Origin: Flavimobilis marinus
Lineage (GTDB): Bacteria > Actinomycetota > Actinomycetes > Actinomycetales > Cellulomonadaceae
Direction of reading: 5' to 3'
Length of the DNA stretch: 64,000 bases
NCBI RefSeq assembly: GCF_900113055.1
Contig: NZ_FONZ01000003.1
Span: 186,001-250,000 of the forward strand
Both the position numbers and the translations under genes were made by a program. The notes under the pieces were generated by a model. That model saw only the letters and a list, made by a program, of their open reading frames with translations, did not search any database and was not told where the DNA came from. Shown here in pieces: positions 24,439-35,849 of this stretch (position 1 is the stretch's first letter; each line of letters begins with the position of its first letter).

Positions 24439-25259
24439 TGGCCCTGGCCCCGGACCTCGCCGCCGCCGTCGAGGCCTTCGCCGCGCGCGGGGCGCCGCTG
24501 CTCGTCGCGACCGACTTCGACGGCGTGCTCGCCCCCCTCGTGGACGACCCCGCAGCCTCGCGGGCCACCGCCGCCGGGCAGACGGCGCTCGACCAGCTCG
24601 CCGCGTCCGACGGCGTCACGCTCGCCCTCGTCTCCGGCCGGCACCTGGACGCCCTCGCCGAGGTCTCCCGCGCGCCCGCCGGCACGCTCCTCGTCGGCAG
24701 CCACGGGGCCGAGCGCGGCGTCGTGCGCTCCCGCAGCCCGCGGCACAGCGCCTCCCAGCACCTGCCCGACGTCGCGCGCGTGCCGCTCGACCTGTCCGAC
24801 GCCCAGCGGACCGCTCTGGCAGCCCTGATCGCCGGGCTCGAGGGCTCCGTCGCCGGCGTGGACGGGGCGTGGGTGGAGCACAAGCCGTCGGCGGCGGTGC
24901 TGCACACGCGCCTCGCCGCCCCCGAGGACGCTGCGGCCGTCACCGAGCGCGCCCTCGAGATCGCGGCCGAGCTCGAGCTGGCGCCGATGCAGGGCAAGGA
25001 CGTCGTGGAGGTCGCGGTCCTCGAGACGTCCAAGGGCAAGGCCCTCGCGGCGCTGCGCGACGAGCTCGGCGCGAGCGCGGTGTTCTACATGGGCGACGAC
25101 GTCACCGACGAGCGCGCCTTCGAGGCGCTCTGCGACGACGACCTCACCGTCAAGGTCGGGCCGGGCGAGACCGCGGCGCGCTTCCGCGTCGAGACTCCCG
25201 AGGACGCCGCCGTCGTCCTGGCCGCCATCGCGGCCGCGGTGCGGCCCACGGAAGCCTGA
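24438..25259 (+). CDS. otsB: Trehalose-6-phosphate phosphatase
   Basis: A 273-residue HAD-superfamily phosphatase that completes trehalose synthesis. Motif I is TDFDGVLAPLV (nucleophile and acid Asp), motif II SGR in LVSGRHLD, and motif IV GDDVTDERAF. SHGAERG is the typical OtsB substrate loop. ATG at 24438 overlaps otsA by one base. Confidence 0.95.
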   Translation: MALAPDLAAAVEAFAARGAPLLVATDFDGVLAPLVDDPAASRATAAGQTALDQLAASDGVTLALVSGRHLDALAEVSRAPAGTLLVGSHGAERGVVRSRSPRHSASQHLPDVARVPLDLSDAQRTALAALIAGLEGSVAGVDGAWVEHKPSAAVLHTRLAAPEDAAAVTERALEIAAELELAPMQGKDVVEVAVLETSKGKALAALRDELGASAVFYMGDDVTDERAFEALCDDDLTVKVGPGETAARFRVETPEDAAVVLAAIAAAVRPTEA

Positions 25260-25334
25260 CCCGGGACCTTCGGGAGCGACGCGCGTCACCGACTGTGGCA
25301 GGATGGCCCTGGCCCCACCAGAGCTGGTGGGCTG

Positions 25335-25348
25335 TGTCAGCGCTGACA
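25335..25348 (+). promoter_or_regulatory. Candidate LacI-family operator upstream of msiK-type gene
   Basis: TGTCAGCGCTGACA, a perfect 14-base palindrome with the central CG typical of LacI-family sites, 75 bases upstream of the ATPase start. Its CAGCGCTG core recurs upstream of the sugar-binding protein gene at 51966-51977. Confidence 0.55.
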
Positions 25349-25422
25349 ACTTGAGACGCTTCCTGGCACTCTTCACAACGGATCGTCCGGCACGTACCTG
25401 CCGGTGAAGGGACACACCTGTC

Positions 25423-26547
<1,125 letters not shown>

Positions 26548-26565
26548 CGCGCTCCGCAGCATGAG

Positions 26566-26605
26566 GACGAGGGGCGACCAGGCACAGACCTGGTCGCCCC
26601 TCGTC
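26566..26605 (+). terminator. Hairpin terminator after msiK
   Basis: GACGAGGGGCGACCAGG and CCTGGTCGCCCCTCGTC form 17 perfect pairs around a six-base loop (CACAGA). Confidence 0.85.
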
Positions 26606-26670
26606 GCGCGTGGCGGACCGCCTATCCTGAGAGTCAGCGCGCGCGCACGACCGAGAAAGTAGGACCCTTC

Positions 26671-27912
26671 GTGGCCCAGAGTCTCCAGATCACGGCGTCC
26701 TCCCCGGACCCCGACCTCCTCGACCTCCCGTGGGAGATCCCGCTCGAGCAGTGGCCCGACGAGCGCCTTGCCGCGCTCCCCCGAGGTATCTCGCGGCACG
26801 TGGTGCGGTTCGTCCGCATGCGTAGCGGCGTCATCGCCATCAAGGAGATCGGCGAGTCCGTCGCCTACCGCGAGTACGAGCTGCTCCGCCAGCTCGGCCG
26901 CATCGACGTGCCCAGCGTCGAGCCCGTCGGCGTCATCACCGGGCGCCAGGACGTCAACGGCGAGCGCCTCGAGGCCGTGCTGATCACCAAGCACCTGCAG
27001 TTCTCGCTGCCGTACCGCGCGCTGTTCAGCCACGCCCTGCGTCCCGAGACCGCCACGCGCCTCATCGACGCCCTCGCGGTGCTCCTGGTCCGCCTGCACC
27101 TGGTGGGCTTCTACTGGGGTGACGTGTCGCTGTCGAACACCCTGTTCCGGCGCGACGCCGAGACCTTCGCGGCGTACCTCGTCGACGCCGAGACCGGCGA
27201 CCTGCACCAGAAGCTCAGCCCGGGCCAGCGCAACTACGACGTCGACCTCGCGCGCACCAACATCATCGGCGAGCTCATGGACCTCGCCGCGGGCGAGCTG
27301 CTCGACGACATGGTCGACACCATCGCGATCGGTGACGCCCTCGTCGAGCGGTACAACGAGCTGTGGACGGCACTGACCGACGAGGAGTCGTTCGATGTCG
27401 GGGAGCGGTGGCGCGTCGCTGCGCGCATCGACCGGCTGAACTCCCTGGGCTTCGACGTCGGCGAGCTCGAGATCACCACGGACCTCGGCGGCACCTCGGT
27501 GCGCATCCAGCCGAAGGTCGTCGACGCCGGGCACCACTCCCGGCGCCTGCTGCACCTCACGGGCCTCGACGCGCAGGAGAACCAGGCGCGGCGCATGCTC
27601 AACGACCTCGACGAGTACCGGGCCGCCCTCGACCGGCAGAACGAGGACCAGGAGTTCGTCGCCCACGACTGGCTCACCGAGGTCTTCGAGCCCACCGTGC
27701 GGTCCGTGCCCCGGGAGCTGCGCGGCAAGCTCGAGCCGGCGCAGATGTTCCACGAGATCCTCGACCACCGCTGGTACATCTCGCAGCAGCAGCAGCGCGA
27801 CGTCCCGATGCTCGAGGCGACCGCCAGCTACGTCGAGAACGTGCTGCGGCACCGCCCCGACGAGCAGGCGATCCTCGGCCTGCCGCCGGGCTCCAAGCAG
27901 GAAGGCCTTTGA
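26671..27912 (+). CDS. DUF4032 protein with kinase-like fold
   Basis: A 413-residue cytoplasmic protein of the actinobacterial DUF4032 family. The N-terminal half shows a lipopolysaccharide-kinase/APH-like pattern: AIKEIG, RLHLVGFYWGDVSLSNTLF (a GDxxxxN catalytic-loop equivalent) and AAYLVDAETGDL (metal-binding Asp equivalent). The C-terminal half is the DUF proper. No substrate is known. GTG at 26671 has GTAGGA seven bases upstream. It is convergent with rlmB. Confidence 0.85.
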   Translation: MAQSLQITASSPDPDLLDLPWEIPLEQWPDERLAALPRGISRHVVRFVRMRSGVIAIKEIGESVAYREYELLRQLGRIDVPSVEPVGVITGRQDVNGERLEAVLITKHLQFSLPYRALFSHALRPETATRLIDALAVLLVRLHLVGFYWGDVSLSNTLFRRDAETFAAYLVDAETGDLHQKLSPGQRNYDVDLARTNIIGELMDLAAGELLDDMVDTIAIGDALVERYNELWTALTDEESFDVGERWRVAARIDRLNSLGFDVGELEITTDLGGTSVRIQPKVVDAGHHSRRLLHLTGLDAQENQARRMLNDLDEYRAALDRQNEDQEFVAHDWLTEVFEPTVRSVPRELRGKLEPAQMFHEILDHRWYISQQQQRDVPMLEATASYVENVLRHRPDEQAILGLPPGSKQEGL

Positions 27913-27916
27913 CGGG

Positions 27917-28924
27917 TCAGGAGTCCCGGCGCAGCCGCGCGACCTCGTAAAGCGAGATGCCGGCGGCGACGCCCGCGTTGAGCGACTCCGTCTCGGAGCC
28001 GATCGGGATCGACGCGATCACGTCGCACGTCTCGGAGACGAGGCGGGACAGGCCCTTGCCCTCCGAGCCGACGACGAGCACGAGCGGGTCCGACCCGAAC
28101 TGCAGGTTTCCCACCTCGACCGAGCCACCCGCGTCGAGGCCCACCACGAAGCAGCCGGCCTTCTTGCACTCCTCGAGCGCACGCACCAGGTTGGTGGCGC
28201 GGGCGACGGGGACGCGCGCGGCCGCACCGGCGGACACCTTCCACGCCGACGCCGTCACGCCCGCCGAGCGGCGCTCGGGGACGAGCACGCCGTGCGCGCC
28301 GAACGCGCCGGCGGAGCGCAGCACGGCGCCGAGGTTGCGGGGGTCCGTGACGCCGTCGAGCGCGACGATCAGGGGCGGGAGCCCGGACAGCTCCGCGGCG
28401 TCGAGCAGGTCGTCGAGCTCGCGGTACTCGTACGGCGGGACCGTGATCGCGACGCCCTGGTGCACGGCGCCGTCGGTCATGCGGTCGAGCTCGGGCTTGC
28501 CGATCTCGAGCAGGTTGTACCCACGCCCGGACGCGATCTGCAGGATCTCGCGCGTGCGGTCGTCGGCCTCGATGCGCGAGGCGATGTAGACGGCGGCGAC
28601 GGGGATCTCGGCGCGCAGCGCCTCGAGGACGGAGTTGCGTCCGGCCACGACCTCGTTGCCGGTCTTGCTCGCCCGGGACGCCTGGCGGCTCTTCGGGTTC
28701 GCGCCGCGACCGGCGACCGCCTTGCCAGCGCCCTGGGGGCGTCCGCCCTGGCGCTCGGCCGCGATCTTGCGCTTCCCGGCCGGGTGGTAGGGGCGGTCCT
28801 CGGCCTTGGGCGTCGGGCCGCGGCCCTCGAGCGACTTGCGCCCGTGCCCGCCGGTGCCGACCTGGGCGCCCTTCTTGGAGCCTGCCTTGCGGACAGCGCC
28901 ACGGCGCTGCGAGTTTCCTGCCAT
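27917..28924 (-). CDS. rlmB: 23S rRNA (guanosine-2'-O-)-methyltransferase, TrmH/SpoU family
   Basis: A 335-residue SPOUT methyltransferase. A basic, Gly/Lys/Arg-rich disordered N-terminus (about 85 residues) precedes the SpoU substrate-binding domain (GRNSVLEAL) and the knotted catalytic domain with DGVTDPRNLGAVLRSAGAFG, VGSEGKGLSRL and IPIGSETESLNAGVAAGI, the SAM-binding knot. It methylates a ribose in 23S rRNA. ATG at 28924 overlaps the cysS stop by one base. The cysS-rlmB order is conserved in actinobacteria. Confidence 0.95.
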   Translation of the reverse strand: MAGNSQRRGAVRKAGSKKGAQVGTGGHGRKSLEGRGPTPKAEDRPYHPAGKRKIAAERQGGRPQGAGKAVAGRGANPKSRQASRASKTGNEVVAGRNSVLEALRAEIPVAAVYIASRIEADDRTREILQIASGRGYNLLEIGKPELDRMTDGAVHQGVAITVPPYEYRELDDLLDAAELSGLPPLIVALDGVTDPRNLGAVLRSAGAFGAHGVLVPERRSAGVTASAWKVSAGAAARVPVARATNLVRALEECKKAGCFVVGLDAGGSVEVGNLQFGSDPLVLVVGSEGKGLSRLVSETCDVIASIPIGSETESLNAGVAAGISLYEVARLRRDS

Positions 28925-30360
28925 CAGTCCACGTCCTCGGTGTGTCGGTTCGCCAGGCTCCACCGCGGGCCCGTCGAGGAGTCCTCGACGACGACGCCTG
29001 CAGCCGCCAGTCGGTCGCGGATCGCGTCCGACGTCGCAAAGTCTCGTGCAGCGCGCGCCTGGGTGCGCGCCTCCAGCTCAGCGGCCACCAGCGCCGCCAG
29101 GGCGGTCGCCGCCCGGTCGTCGCCCTGCGTGGTCGCCCACCGGACCGGGTCCAGGCCCAGCACCGCGAGCATCGCCCGCAGGGAGACGACGGCGGCAAAC
29201 AGGGCCGCGTCGTCGGCGTCCGCGTGGGCGGTATTGCCGGCCCGCAGGACCTCGTGCACGGTCGCGAGCGCGGCCGGCACGTTGAGGTCGTCATCCATCG
29301 CTGCGACGAACGCGTCAGGGAGGGCCGCGGCGGCGATCTCGGCCGCGGGGACCTCGCCGACGCGCTCGGTCGCCCGGCGCACGAACCCGTCGAGCCGCTC
29401 CCACGTGGCCTCGGCCTCGCTGAGCGTGTCCGGGGTCCACTCGAGCATCGACCGGTACTGCACGCTGACCAGCGCGTACCGCACGACGACGGCGGGCGTC
29501 GACGCGAGCAGCTCGGAGACGAGCAGCCCGTTGCCGAGCGACTTGCTCATCTTGGTGCCGCCCTGGGTGACCCACGCGCTGTGCATCCACAGCCCGGCGA
29601 ACTCGTCGCCCGCCGCGTGGGACTGCGCCTGCTCGTTCTCGTGGTGCGGGAACCGCAGGTCGAGACCGCCGCCGTGGATGTCGAACGCCGAGCCCAGGTA
29701 GCGGTGCGCCATCGCGGAGCACTCGAGGTGCCAGCCCGGGCGCCCGGGGCCGAACGGGGTGGGCCACGACGCGGTTGCGGGCTCCCCGGGGCGGTTGGCC
29801 TTCCAGAGCGCGAAGTCGCGGGGCGAGCGCTTCTCGGAGACCTCGCCCTCGGCGTCGGCCGCGACCGTGAGGTCCTCCAGGCGCTGGTTGGTGAGCGAGC
29901 CGTAGTCCGGCCACGAGCGCACGTCGAAGTACACGTTGCCCGGGCTCGCGACGTAGGCGTGACCGCGCTCGACGAGACGCTCCATCAGCGCGACCATATC
30001 CGTGACGTGCCCCGTGGCGCGGGGCTCGTACGTCGGCGGCAGCACCCCGAGGGCGTCGTAGGCCTCGGAGAACGCGCGCTCGTGCAGCGCTGCGTGCGCC
30101 CACCACGGCCGCCCTGCCTCGGTGGACTTCGCGAGGATCTTGTCGTCGATGTCGGTCACGTTGCGGATCAGGGTGACGTCGAGCCCGCCGCGGCGCAGCC
30201 AGCGCACCAGGACGTCGAACGCGACGGCCGCCCGCATGTGCCCCACGTGGGGGTGTCCCTGCACGGTGGCGCCACAGAGGTAGATGCCCACCGTTCCCGG
30301 TTGCCGGGGGACGAAGGCGCGCACCTCGCGCGTGGCGGTGTCGTACAGACGAAGACTCAC
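28924..30360 (-). CDS. cysS: Cysteinyl-tRNA synthetase
   Basis: A 478-residue class I synthetase that charges tRNA-Cys. Zinc ligand Cys in [19 protein letters not shown] with the HIGH-like [33 protein letters not shown] and the KMSKS signature in [14 protein letters not shown] at 30360 gives [16 protein letters not shown], the usual N-terminus. It is coupled to rlmB. It lies 35 bases after the stop of the pyridoxal-enzyme gene on the same strand. Confidence 0.97.
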   Translation of the reverse strand: MSLRLYDTATREVRAFVPRQPGTVGIYLCGATVQGHPHVGHMRAAVAFDVLVRWLRRGGLDVTLIRNVTDIDDKILAKSTEAGRPWWAHAALHERAFSEAYDALGVLPPTYEPRATGHVTDMVALMERLVERGHAYVASPGNVYFDVRSWPDYGSLTNQRLEDLTVAADAEGEVSEKRSPRDFALWKANRPGEPATASWPTPFGPGRPGWHLECSAMAHRYLGSAFDIHGGGLDLRFPHHENEQAQSHAAGDEFAGLWMHSAWVTQGGTKMSKSLGNGLLVSELLASTPAVVVRYALVSVQYRSMLEWTPDTLSEAEATWERLDGFVRRATERVGEVPAAEIAAAALPDAFVAAMDDDLNVPAALATVHEVLRAGNTAHADADDAALFAAVVSLRAMLAVLGLDPVRWATTQGDDRAATALAALVAAELEARTQARAARDFATSDAIRDRLAAAGVVVEDSSTGPRWSLANRHTEDVD

Positions 30361-30395
30361 GTGGGCAAGGTTACCGGGGGCCCGGCTCTCGCGGG

Positions 30396-31586
30396 TCACC
30401 CGAAGGCGCGCCCTTCCCCGCGATAGGTGGGCAGCGTGCCCACGACGGCGTCCCCGCGCACCAGATGGACCTCGCGCACGCGCTCCATGAGCTCGCCGGC
30501 CTTCGCGTGCCGGAACCACACCCGGTCGCCGACGCCCAGGTCCATCCCCGGCGGGAGCCGCACCGGGGTCTGCACCTCGCCTGCTCCCTCGGACCGCAGC
30601 AGGCGAGCTCCCGGCGGCCCGACGACGCGCGGCAGCCGCGAGCGCCCCGCCGGCCCGGACGCCGGGTACCCCCCGGCGAAGACCGTGACCAGGCCGGGCG
30701 CCGGACTGCGCACGACGTCGAGGCCGAGGAACGCCGCCGGTCGGGGGCGGACGTTCCGGTAGCCGTCGAACAACGCCGGCAGCAGCAGTCCCGAGCCGGC
30801 CGTGACCTCGGTGACGACGGGATCGGCCGAGCTGGACTCGAGCGAACCCGTGCCGCCGGAGTTCACCAGCGGCGGGCGGTACCCGAGCGCGGCGGTGACC
30901 GCGTCGAGGACGGCCGCGCGGCGCGTGGCGAGGTCGACGATCGAGCGTCGCTTGACGAACCGGACCGCGGGGCTGACGTCGGGGAGCCCGGCGACCTGCG
31001 CCTCGTAGAACATCAGTCCACGCACCTCGACGCCGTCGGTGCGCGCGCAGGCGCCGGCCAGCGCGGCGGCGTCGGCCGGGGTGTGCACGGGCGAGCGCCG
31101 CGCGCCGAGGTGCACGGGCCCCACGCGCCACGACGCGTCCACGTCGAGGCACACCTGCACCGGCGGGCCGCCGCTGCCCAGCCGGGGCAGGAGCGCCAGC
31201 TGGGCGGCGTCGTCGACCATCACGGTGATCCGCGAGCGCGCCTCGGGCGAGGCAGCCAGGCGCGCGAGCGACGCCCGGTCGACGCTCGGGTAGCCCACCA
31301 GGACGTCCGTGTGCCCGTGCTCGGCGAGCCACAGCGCCTCCGCGAGCGAGTACGCCATCCCCCCCGCCCACCCAGGCCGCGCGAGGACGTCGTCGAGCAG
31401 CCCGCGGACCCGGACGGACTTCGACGCGACGCGTACGGGCGTCCCGCCGGCGCGATGCACCAGGTCGACGGCGTTCGCCTCGAACGCGTCGAGGTCCACG
31501 ACCGCCACCGGACCGGCGACGTGCGCGGTGGCCGCCGACAGTCGCGCCGTCGTCCCCGCGTCGAGCACGCTCCCCCGCTGGCTCAT
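30396..31586 (-). CDS. Alanine-racemase-fold PLP enzyme (amino acid aldolase/deaminase-like)
   Basis: A 396-residue protein of the fold-type III PLP family (alanine racemase N-terminal barrel, D-threonine aldolase/D-serine dehydratase-like). [13 protein letters not shown] starts the barrel, and [13 protein letters not shown] carries the PLP Lys. SGGTGSLE is the phosphate-binding loop and the C-terminal [16 protein letters not shown] contains the metal-binding His typical of D-threonine aldolases. The exact substrate is uncertain. ATG at 31586 has GAGGAG seven bases upstream. It is divergent from the lactone-oxidase gene. Confidence 0.82.
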   Translation of the reverse strand: MSQRGSVLDAGTTARLSAATAHVAGPVAVVDLDAFEANAVDLVHRAGGTPVRVASKSVRVRGLLDDVLARPGWAGGMAYSLAEALWLAEHGHTDVLVGYPSVDRASLARLAASPEARSRITVMVDDAAQLALLPRLGSGGPPVQVCLDVDASWRVGPVHLGARRSPVHTPADAAALAGACARTDGVEVRGLMFYEAQVAGLPDVSPAVRFVKRRSIVDLATRRAAVLDAVTAALGYRPPLVNSGGTGSLESSSADPVVTEVTAGSGLLLPALFDGYRNVRPRPAAFLGLDVVRSPAPGLVTVFAGGYPASGPAGRSRLPRVVGPPGARLLRSEGAGEVQTPVRLPPGMDLGVGDRVWFRHAKAGELMERVREVHLVRGDAVVGTLPTYRGEGRAFG

Positions 31587-31674
31587 GCTGGCTCCTCGCC
31601 TCGACGTGCCGACCCGCCACCCGGTCTGCGACCCCAGCGTTGACGCGGCACCCTGCTTGCGTCAATAGTGCCGT

Positions 31675-32988
31675 GTGACCCTCACGTGGCAGAGCTGGGC
31701 AGGATCCGCCTCCTGCTCGCCCGAGCGCATCGTCGCGCCCCGCACCGTCGCGGAGGTCGCCGCGACCGTGACCTCGGCGCGCGAGCTGCGCGTCGTCGGC
31801 GGCGGGCACTCGTTCTCGCCGGTCGTGTGCACCGACGGCGTGCTGATGACCGTGGACGCCCTGCGGACCGTGGGCGAGCCGGTCCCGCTGCCCCGTCCGG
31901 AGGGCCGTGCGACCCACACGGTGACCGTCGGCGCCGGTCTGCGGCTGCGCGAGCTCAACCGCGCGCTGGCCGCCCGCGGCCTCGCGATGAGCAACCTCGG
32001 GGACATCGACAGCCAGTCCGTCGCGGGCGCGATCTCGACCGGGACCCACGGGACGGGTGGCGTGGCGGCGGGTCTCGCGACGATGGTGCGCGGCGTCGGG
32101 CTGGTCCTCGCGGACGGCAGCCACGTGGAGGTCTCGCCGCAGGCGGACCCCGAGCTGTTCGAGGTCGCCCGGCTCGGGCTCGGGGCGGCCGGCGTGCTGA
32201 CCAGCGTGACCCTCGCCGTCGAGCCTGCCTTCACGCTGCGGGCCGTGGAGGAGCCGTGGCCCCTGGCCCGCGTGCTCGCGGAGCTCGACGGACCGGACGG
32301 TCTGCTCGCGACCAACGAGCACGTTGAGATGTTCTGGTTCCCGCACACCGACCGGGCGCTGACCAAGCGCAACAACCGCGTGCCGGCCGACGACGCCCCG
32401 CTGCATCCCATCCGCGGCTGGGTCGACGACGAGCTCCTGTCCAACCAGGTGTTCGAGCTCGCCAACCGTGTCGGTGCGCGGGCGCCGCGGACCGTACCCA
32501 CTCTCGCGCGGATCTCCGCGCGGGCGCTCGGCCCCCGGGTGTACACGGCGCCGTCGCACGAGGTCTTCGTCTCGGCGCGCCGCGTGCGCTTCCACGAGAC
32601 CGAGTGGGCGCTCCCGCGAGCCGCCATGCCGAGCGTGCTCGCCGAGCTCGAGCAGTGGATCGACCGGACCCGCACGCCCGTGTCCTTCCCCGTCGAGGTG
32701 AGGTTCGCTGCGGCCGAGGAGGTGTGGTTGTCGACGGCGCACGGGCGCGACACGGCGTACGTCGCCGTGCACCAGTTCCACCGCGGCGACCACCGCGCCC
32801 TGTTCGCCGCCGCGCAGGACATCATGGTCGCCCACGACGGGCGACCGCACTGGGGCAAGATGCACGACCTCGACGCTCGTCGCCTCGCGCCGCAGTACCC
32901 GCGGTTCGCCGACGCCCAGCGCGTGCTCGCGCGGGTGGACCCCGCCGGCCGGTTCCGCAACGACCACCTCGCGCGAGTGCTCGGATGA
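31675..32988 (+). CDS. D-arabinono-1,4-lactone oxidase-family FAD oxidoreductase
   Basis: A 437-residue VAO-family flavoenzyme. The FAD domain has [13 protein letters not shown], the flavin-linking His region, and [20 protein letters not shown]; the C-terminal ALO domain ends [20 protein letters not shown]. Related enzymes oxidise sugar lactones (such as L-gulono-1,4-lactone) or alditols. GTG at 31675 starts [10 protein letters not shown]. It is followed by two genes with ATGA overlaps, so the three form a coupled operon. Confidence 0.9.
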   Translation: MTLTWQSWAGSASCSPERIVAPRTVAEVAATVTSARELRVVGGGHSFSPVVCTDGVLMTVDALRTVGEPVPLPRPEGRATHTVTVGAGLRLRELNRALAARGLAMSNLGDIDSQSVAGAISTGTHGTGGVAAGLATMVRGVGLVLADGSHVEVSPQADPELFEVARLGLGAAGVLTSVTLAVEPAFTLRAVEEPWPLARVLAELDGPDGLLATNEHVEMFWFPHTDRALTKRNNRVPADDAPLHPIRGWVDDELLSNQVFELANRVGARAPRTVPTLARISARALGPRVYTAPSHEVFVSARRVRFHETEWALPRAAMPSVLAELEQWIDRTRTPVSFPVEVRFAAAEEVWLSTAHGRDTAYVAVHQFHRGDHRALFAAAQDIMVAHDGRPHWGKMHDLDARRLAPQYPRFADAQRVLARVDPAGRFRNDHLARVLG

Positions 32989-33419
32989 GCCCGGCCGAGC
33001 CGGGAGCGCCGGCGTCCACCCCGGAGCGCGCCCACGTGCGCGAGCTCTGCCTCGCGCTGCCGGACGCCACGAGCGACTTCCCGTTCGGCCCGGACTCCGA
33101 GGTCTTCCGGGTCCGGCGCAAGATGTTCGCCCTCGTGATGCACAACGCGCGCGTGAGCCCGCACTGGACGGTCAACCTCAAGGTCGACCCCGACATGCTT
33201 CCGGGCCTCGTCGCCGCGCACGACGACGTGCTCCCGGGCTACCACATGAACAAGCGGCACTGGGTGTCGGTCGAGCTCCACCCCCGCATCGACCGCACCT
33301 TCCTGGCCGACCTCGTCGAGGACTCCTACGACCTCGTCGTGTCCGGCCTCCCGGTGCGCCACCGACCGGTGACGCACCAGCACCCGACCGGCGAGACCCG
33401 CCCCGGAGGACCCGCATGA
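32985..33419 (+). CDS. MmcQ/YjbR family protein
   Basis: A 144-residue protein of the MmcQ/YjbR fold (CyaY-like double-wing DNA-binding-like fold). Typical landmarks: [38 protein letters not shown], and [14 protein letters not shown] near the end. Function is unknown. It overlaps the oxidase stop and the aldolase start by four bases each. Confidence 0.88.
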   Translation: MSPAEPGAPASTPERAHVRELCLALPDATSDFPFGPDSEVFRVRRKMFALVMHNARVSPHWTVNLKVDPDMLPGLVAAHDDVLPGYHMNKRHWVSVELHPRIDRTFLADLVEDSYDLVVSGLPVRHRPVTHQHPTGETRPGGPA

Positions 33420-34486
33420 CGACGCAGCCCGCCACCCCCGCCCGCCTGCACGACCCCGCGCGCCGCGGGTTCGGCAGCGACAACTACGCCGGCGTGCACC
33501 CCGAGGTGCTGGCCGCGCTCGCCGCCGCGAACGGCGGGCACGTCGCCGCGTACGGTGGCGACCCGTACACCGCGGCCCTCGAGGACCTCGCCCGGGAGCA
33601 GTTCGGTGACCAGGCGACCGTGCTTCCGGTGTTCAACGGGACCGGCGCCAACGTCGTCGCGCTCGCCGCCATGACCGACCGGTGGGACGCCGTCGTCTGC
33701 TCCTCGTGGGCGCACGTGCACGTCGACGAGGGCGGCGCGCCGGAGAAGGTCGCGGGGATCAAGATGCTCGCCGTGCCCGCACCCGAGGCGCGCCTGACGC
33801 CCGAGCTCGTCGACCGCGAGGCGTGGGGCTTCGGCAACGAGCACCGAGCACAGCCCAGCGTGCTCACGGTCACCCAGTCGACCGAGCTCGGCACCCTCTA
33901 CTCCCCCGACCAGCTGCGCGCGCTGTGCGACCACGCCCACGGGCTGGGCATGACGGTGCACCTGGACGGGGCCCGGTTGTCCAACGCGGCTGCGGCGCTC
34001 GACGTCCCGCTGCGTGCGATCACGACGGACGTGGGCGTCGACGTCGTCTCCTGGGGAGGGACGAAGAACGGCCTGCTCGGTGCCGAGGCGATCGTGGTGC
34101 TCAACCCCGACGCCGTGCGCCGCCCCGCGCTGGTGCGCAAGCACTCGACGCAGCTCGCCTCCAAGATGCGGTTCGTCTCCGCCCAGCTGCTCGCGCTCTA
34201 CGGCACCGACCTGTGGCAGCGGTCCGCCAGCCACGCGAACGCGATGGCCGCGCGCCTGGGGGCCGGGCTCGCGCAGGTGCCGGGGGTGCAGGTCACGCAC
34301 CAGGTGCAGGCGAACGGCGTCTTCGCGATCCTGCCGCCCGACGTGACGGCGCGCCTGCAGGAGCGCGTGCCGTTCTACGTCTGGGCTCCCGCGACCGGCG
34401 AGGTGCGGCTCATGTGCTCGTGGGACACGACCACCGACGACGTCGACGGTTTCGTGGCCGCGGTGCGCACCGAGATGGGCGCCTGA
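33416..34486 (+). CDS. Low-specificity L-threonine aldolase-type PLP enzyme
   Basis: A 356-residue fold-type I PLP enzyme of the beta-eliminating lyase/threonine aldolase family. GFGSDNYAGVHPEVL at the start, the PLP Asp in VHLDGARLSNAA and the Schiff-base Lys in SWGGTKNGLLGAEA are diagnostic. It would cleave L-threonine or L-allo-threonine to glycine and acetaldehyde. It ends the coupled plus-strand operon and converges on ispF. Confidence 0.9.
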   Translation: MTTQPATPARLHDPARRGFGSDNYAGVHPEVLAALAAANGGHVAAYGGDPYTAALEDLAREQFGDQATVLPVFNGTGANVVALAAMTDRWDAVVCSSWAHVHVDEGGAPEKVAGIKMLAVPAPEARLTPELVDREAWGFGNEHRAQPSVLTVTQSTELGTLYSPDQLRALCDHAHGLGMTVHLDGARLSNAAAALDVPLRAITTDVGVDVVSWGGTKNGLLGAEAIVVLNPDAVRRPALVRKHSTQLASKMRFVSAQLLALYGTDLWQRSASHANAMAARLGAGLAQVPGVQVTHQVQANGVFAILPPDVTARLQERVPFYVWAPATGEVRLMCSWDTTTDDVDGFVAAVRTEMGA

Positions 34487-34502
34487 CGCGTTCTCGGGGC
34501 GC

Positions 34503-34991
34503 TCAGCGCGCCACGACGAGCGCCGTCGCGATCGCCGCGACGCCCTCGCCGCGGCCGGTGAACCCGAGGGCGTCGGTGGTCGTCGCGCTCACGGTGACCG
34601 GCGCCCCGGCGGCGGCGGAGAGCGCGGCCTCGGCCTCCGCCCGGCGCGGGCCCACCTTGGGGCGGTTGCCGACCACCTGCACCGCGACGTTGCCGATCTC
34701 GAAGCCCGCGTCGCGCACGCGCCGCGCGGCCTCGGCCAGCAGCACGACCCCGGCCGCGCCCGCCCACTCGGGCGCCGCCGTGCCGAAGTTCGAGCCCAGG
34801 TCGCCCAGGCCCGCCGCCGAGAACAGGGCGTCCGCGGCGGCGTGCGCGGCGGCGTCGGCGTCGGAGTGGCCGTCGAGCCCGCGCTCGCCCGGCCACAGGA
34901 GCCCCGCGAGCCACATCGGGCGGTCGGAGCCCTCCGGCGCGAAGGCGTGCACGTCGACGCCGATCCCCGTCCGGGGCAGTGGCTGGCTCAT
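34503..34991 (-). CDS. ispF: 2-C-methyl-D-erythritol 2,4-cyclodiphosphate synthase
   Basis: A 162-residue enzyme of the MEP isoprenoid pathway that cyclises CDP-methylerythritol 2-phosphate. GIGVDVHAF supplies zinc ligands Asp and His; [17 protein letters not shown] and the final [18 protein letters not shown] are family hallmarks. ATG at 34991 overlaps the ispD stop (ATGA). Confidence 0.97.
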   Translation of the reverse strand: MSQPLPRTGIGVDVHAFAPEGSDRPMWLAGLLWPGERGLDGHSDADAAAHAAADALFSAAGLGDLGSNFGTAAPEWAGAAGVVLLAEAARRVRDAGFEIGNVAVQVVGNRPKVGPRRAEAEAALSAAAGAPVTVSATTTDALGFTGRGEGVAAIATALVVAR

Positions 34992-35716
34992 GCGCCCTCC
35001 TCCGTCAGCACGGCGGCGACCGCGAGGTCACGCCGGGTCGTGATCTTCATGGCGAGCTCGTCCCCGGCCACGGCCCACACCTCGTGCCCGGCGGCCTCGA
35101 GCAGCGCGGCGTCGTCGGTGGCGGCCGTCGCCTCGTCCCCCGCGAGGGCGGACTGCGCGGCGTGCGCGGCGAGCAGCACGTCCCGCCGGAATCCCTGGGG
35201 TGTCTGCACGCGCCGCAGGTCGCCGCGCGGGACCGTCGCGACCACGGGGGCGCCGTCGGGCTCGTCCGGCCCGACCCGCTTGACGGTGTCCGTCACGGGC
35301 AGCACGGGGATGACGCCCGGGTGGCCGGCGTGGACGGCGGCGACCACGCGCTCGACGAGGTCCGCGGGCGCGAGGGAGCGGGCCGCGTCGTGCACGAGGA
35401 CGACCTCGTCGTCGGCGACACCCTCGAGGTCGATCGCGGCGAGGCCGCGGGCGACCGACTCCTGCCTGCTGGCTCCGCCGGGCACGACGAGCACCGGGAT
35501 GTCCCGGCCCAGGTGGGCCTCGACGGCCCTGCGCACGTCGTCGACGTACCCGGCCGGGGCCGTGACGACGAGCCGGTCGACGCTCGGCGCTGCGGCGAGG
35601 CGGCGCGCCGCGTGCGCGACGAGCGGGGTGCCGTCGAGGGGGACGAGCGCCTTGGGCAGGGCGTGACCCAGCCGCGTGCCCGTCCCGGCCGCCGTGAGGA
35701 TCACTGTGCAGGTCAT
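34988..35716 (-). CDS. ispD: 2-C-methyl-D-erythritol 4-phosphate cytidylyltransferase
   Basis: A 242-residue MEP-pathway enzyme that attaches CMP to methylerythritol phosphate. [22 protein letters not shown] is the nucleotide-binding loop (written here in two pieces: [12 protein letters not shown] and [10 protein letters not shown]); [12 protein letters not shown] and [15 protein letters not shown] follow. ATG at 35716 comes six bases after TACGGT, so the message is probably leaderless. It is coupled to ispF. Confidence 0.96.
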   Translation of the reverse strand: MTCTVILTAAGTGTRLGHALPKALVPLDGTPLVAHAARRLAAAPSVDRLVVTAPAGYVDDVRRAVEAHLGRDIPVLVVPGGASRQESVARGLAAIDLEGVADDEVVLVHDAARSLAPADLVERVVAAVHAGHPGVIPVLPVTDTVKRVGPDEPDGAPVVATVPRGDLRRVQTPQGFRRDVLLAAHAAQSALAGDEATAATDDAALLEAAGHEVWAVAGDELAMKITTRRDLAVAAVLTEEGA

Positions 35717-35779
35717 GGGCTCACCGTACTGGGCGGGCGCCGACCGCTCGCCACGCAGCCAGGCCGGCCCGCAAGCCCG

Positions 35780-35849
35780 CGAGTCCGATAGTCGCGTCCC
35801 GAGTCCGACAGCCCCTCCTATCGCGCTCGGGGCAGAGCTATCGGACTCG
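35780..35849. repeat. Nested duplicated palindrome upstream of ispD
   Basis: Outer arms CGAGTCCGATAG (35780-35791) and CTATCGGACTCG (35838-35849) are exact complements. Each arm has a degenerate second copy inside: CGAGTCCGACAG at 35800 and CTATCGCGCTCG at 35818. The structure can fold as one long or two nested hairpins. Function unknown. Confidence 0.7.

Noticed and set aside
30361-32967. Extension of the cysS frame by about 870 codons upstream
   Set aside because: Runs antisense through the lactone oxidase and in another frame of the PLP gene; cysS has its usual N-terminus at 30360.
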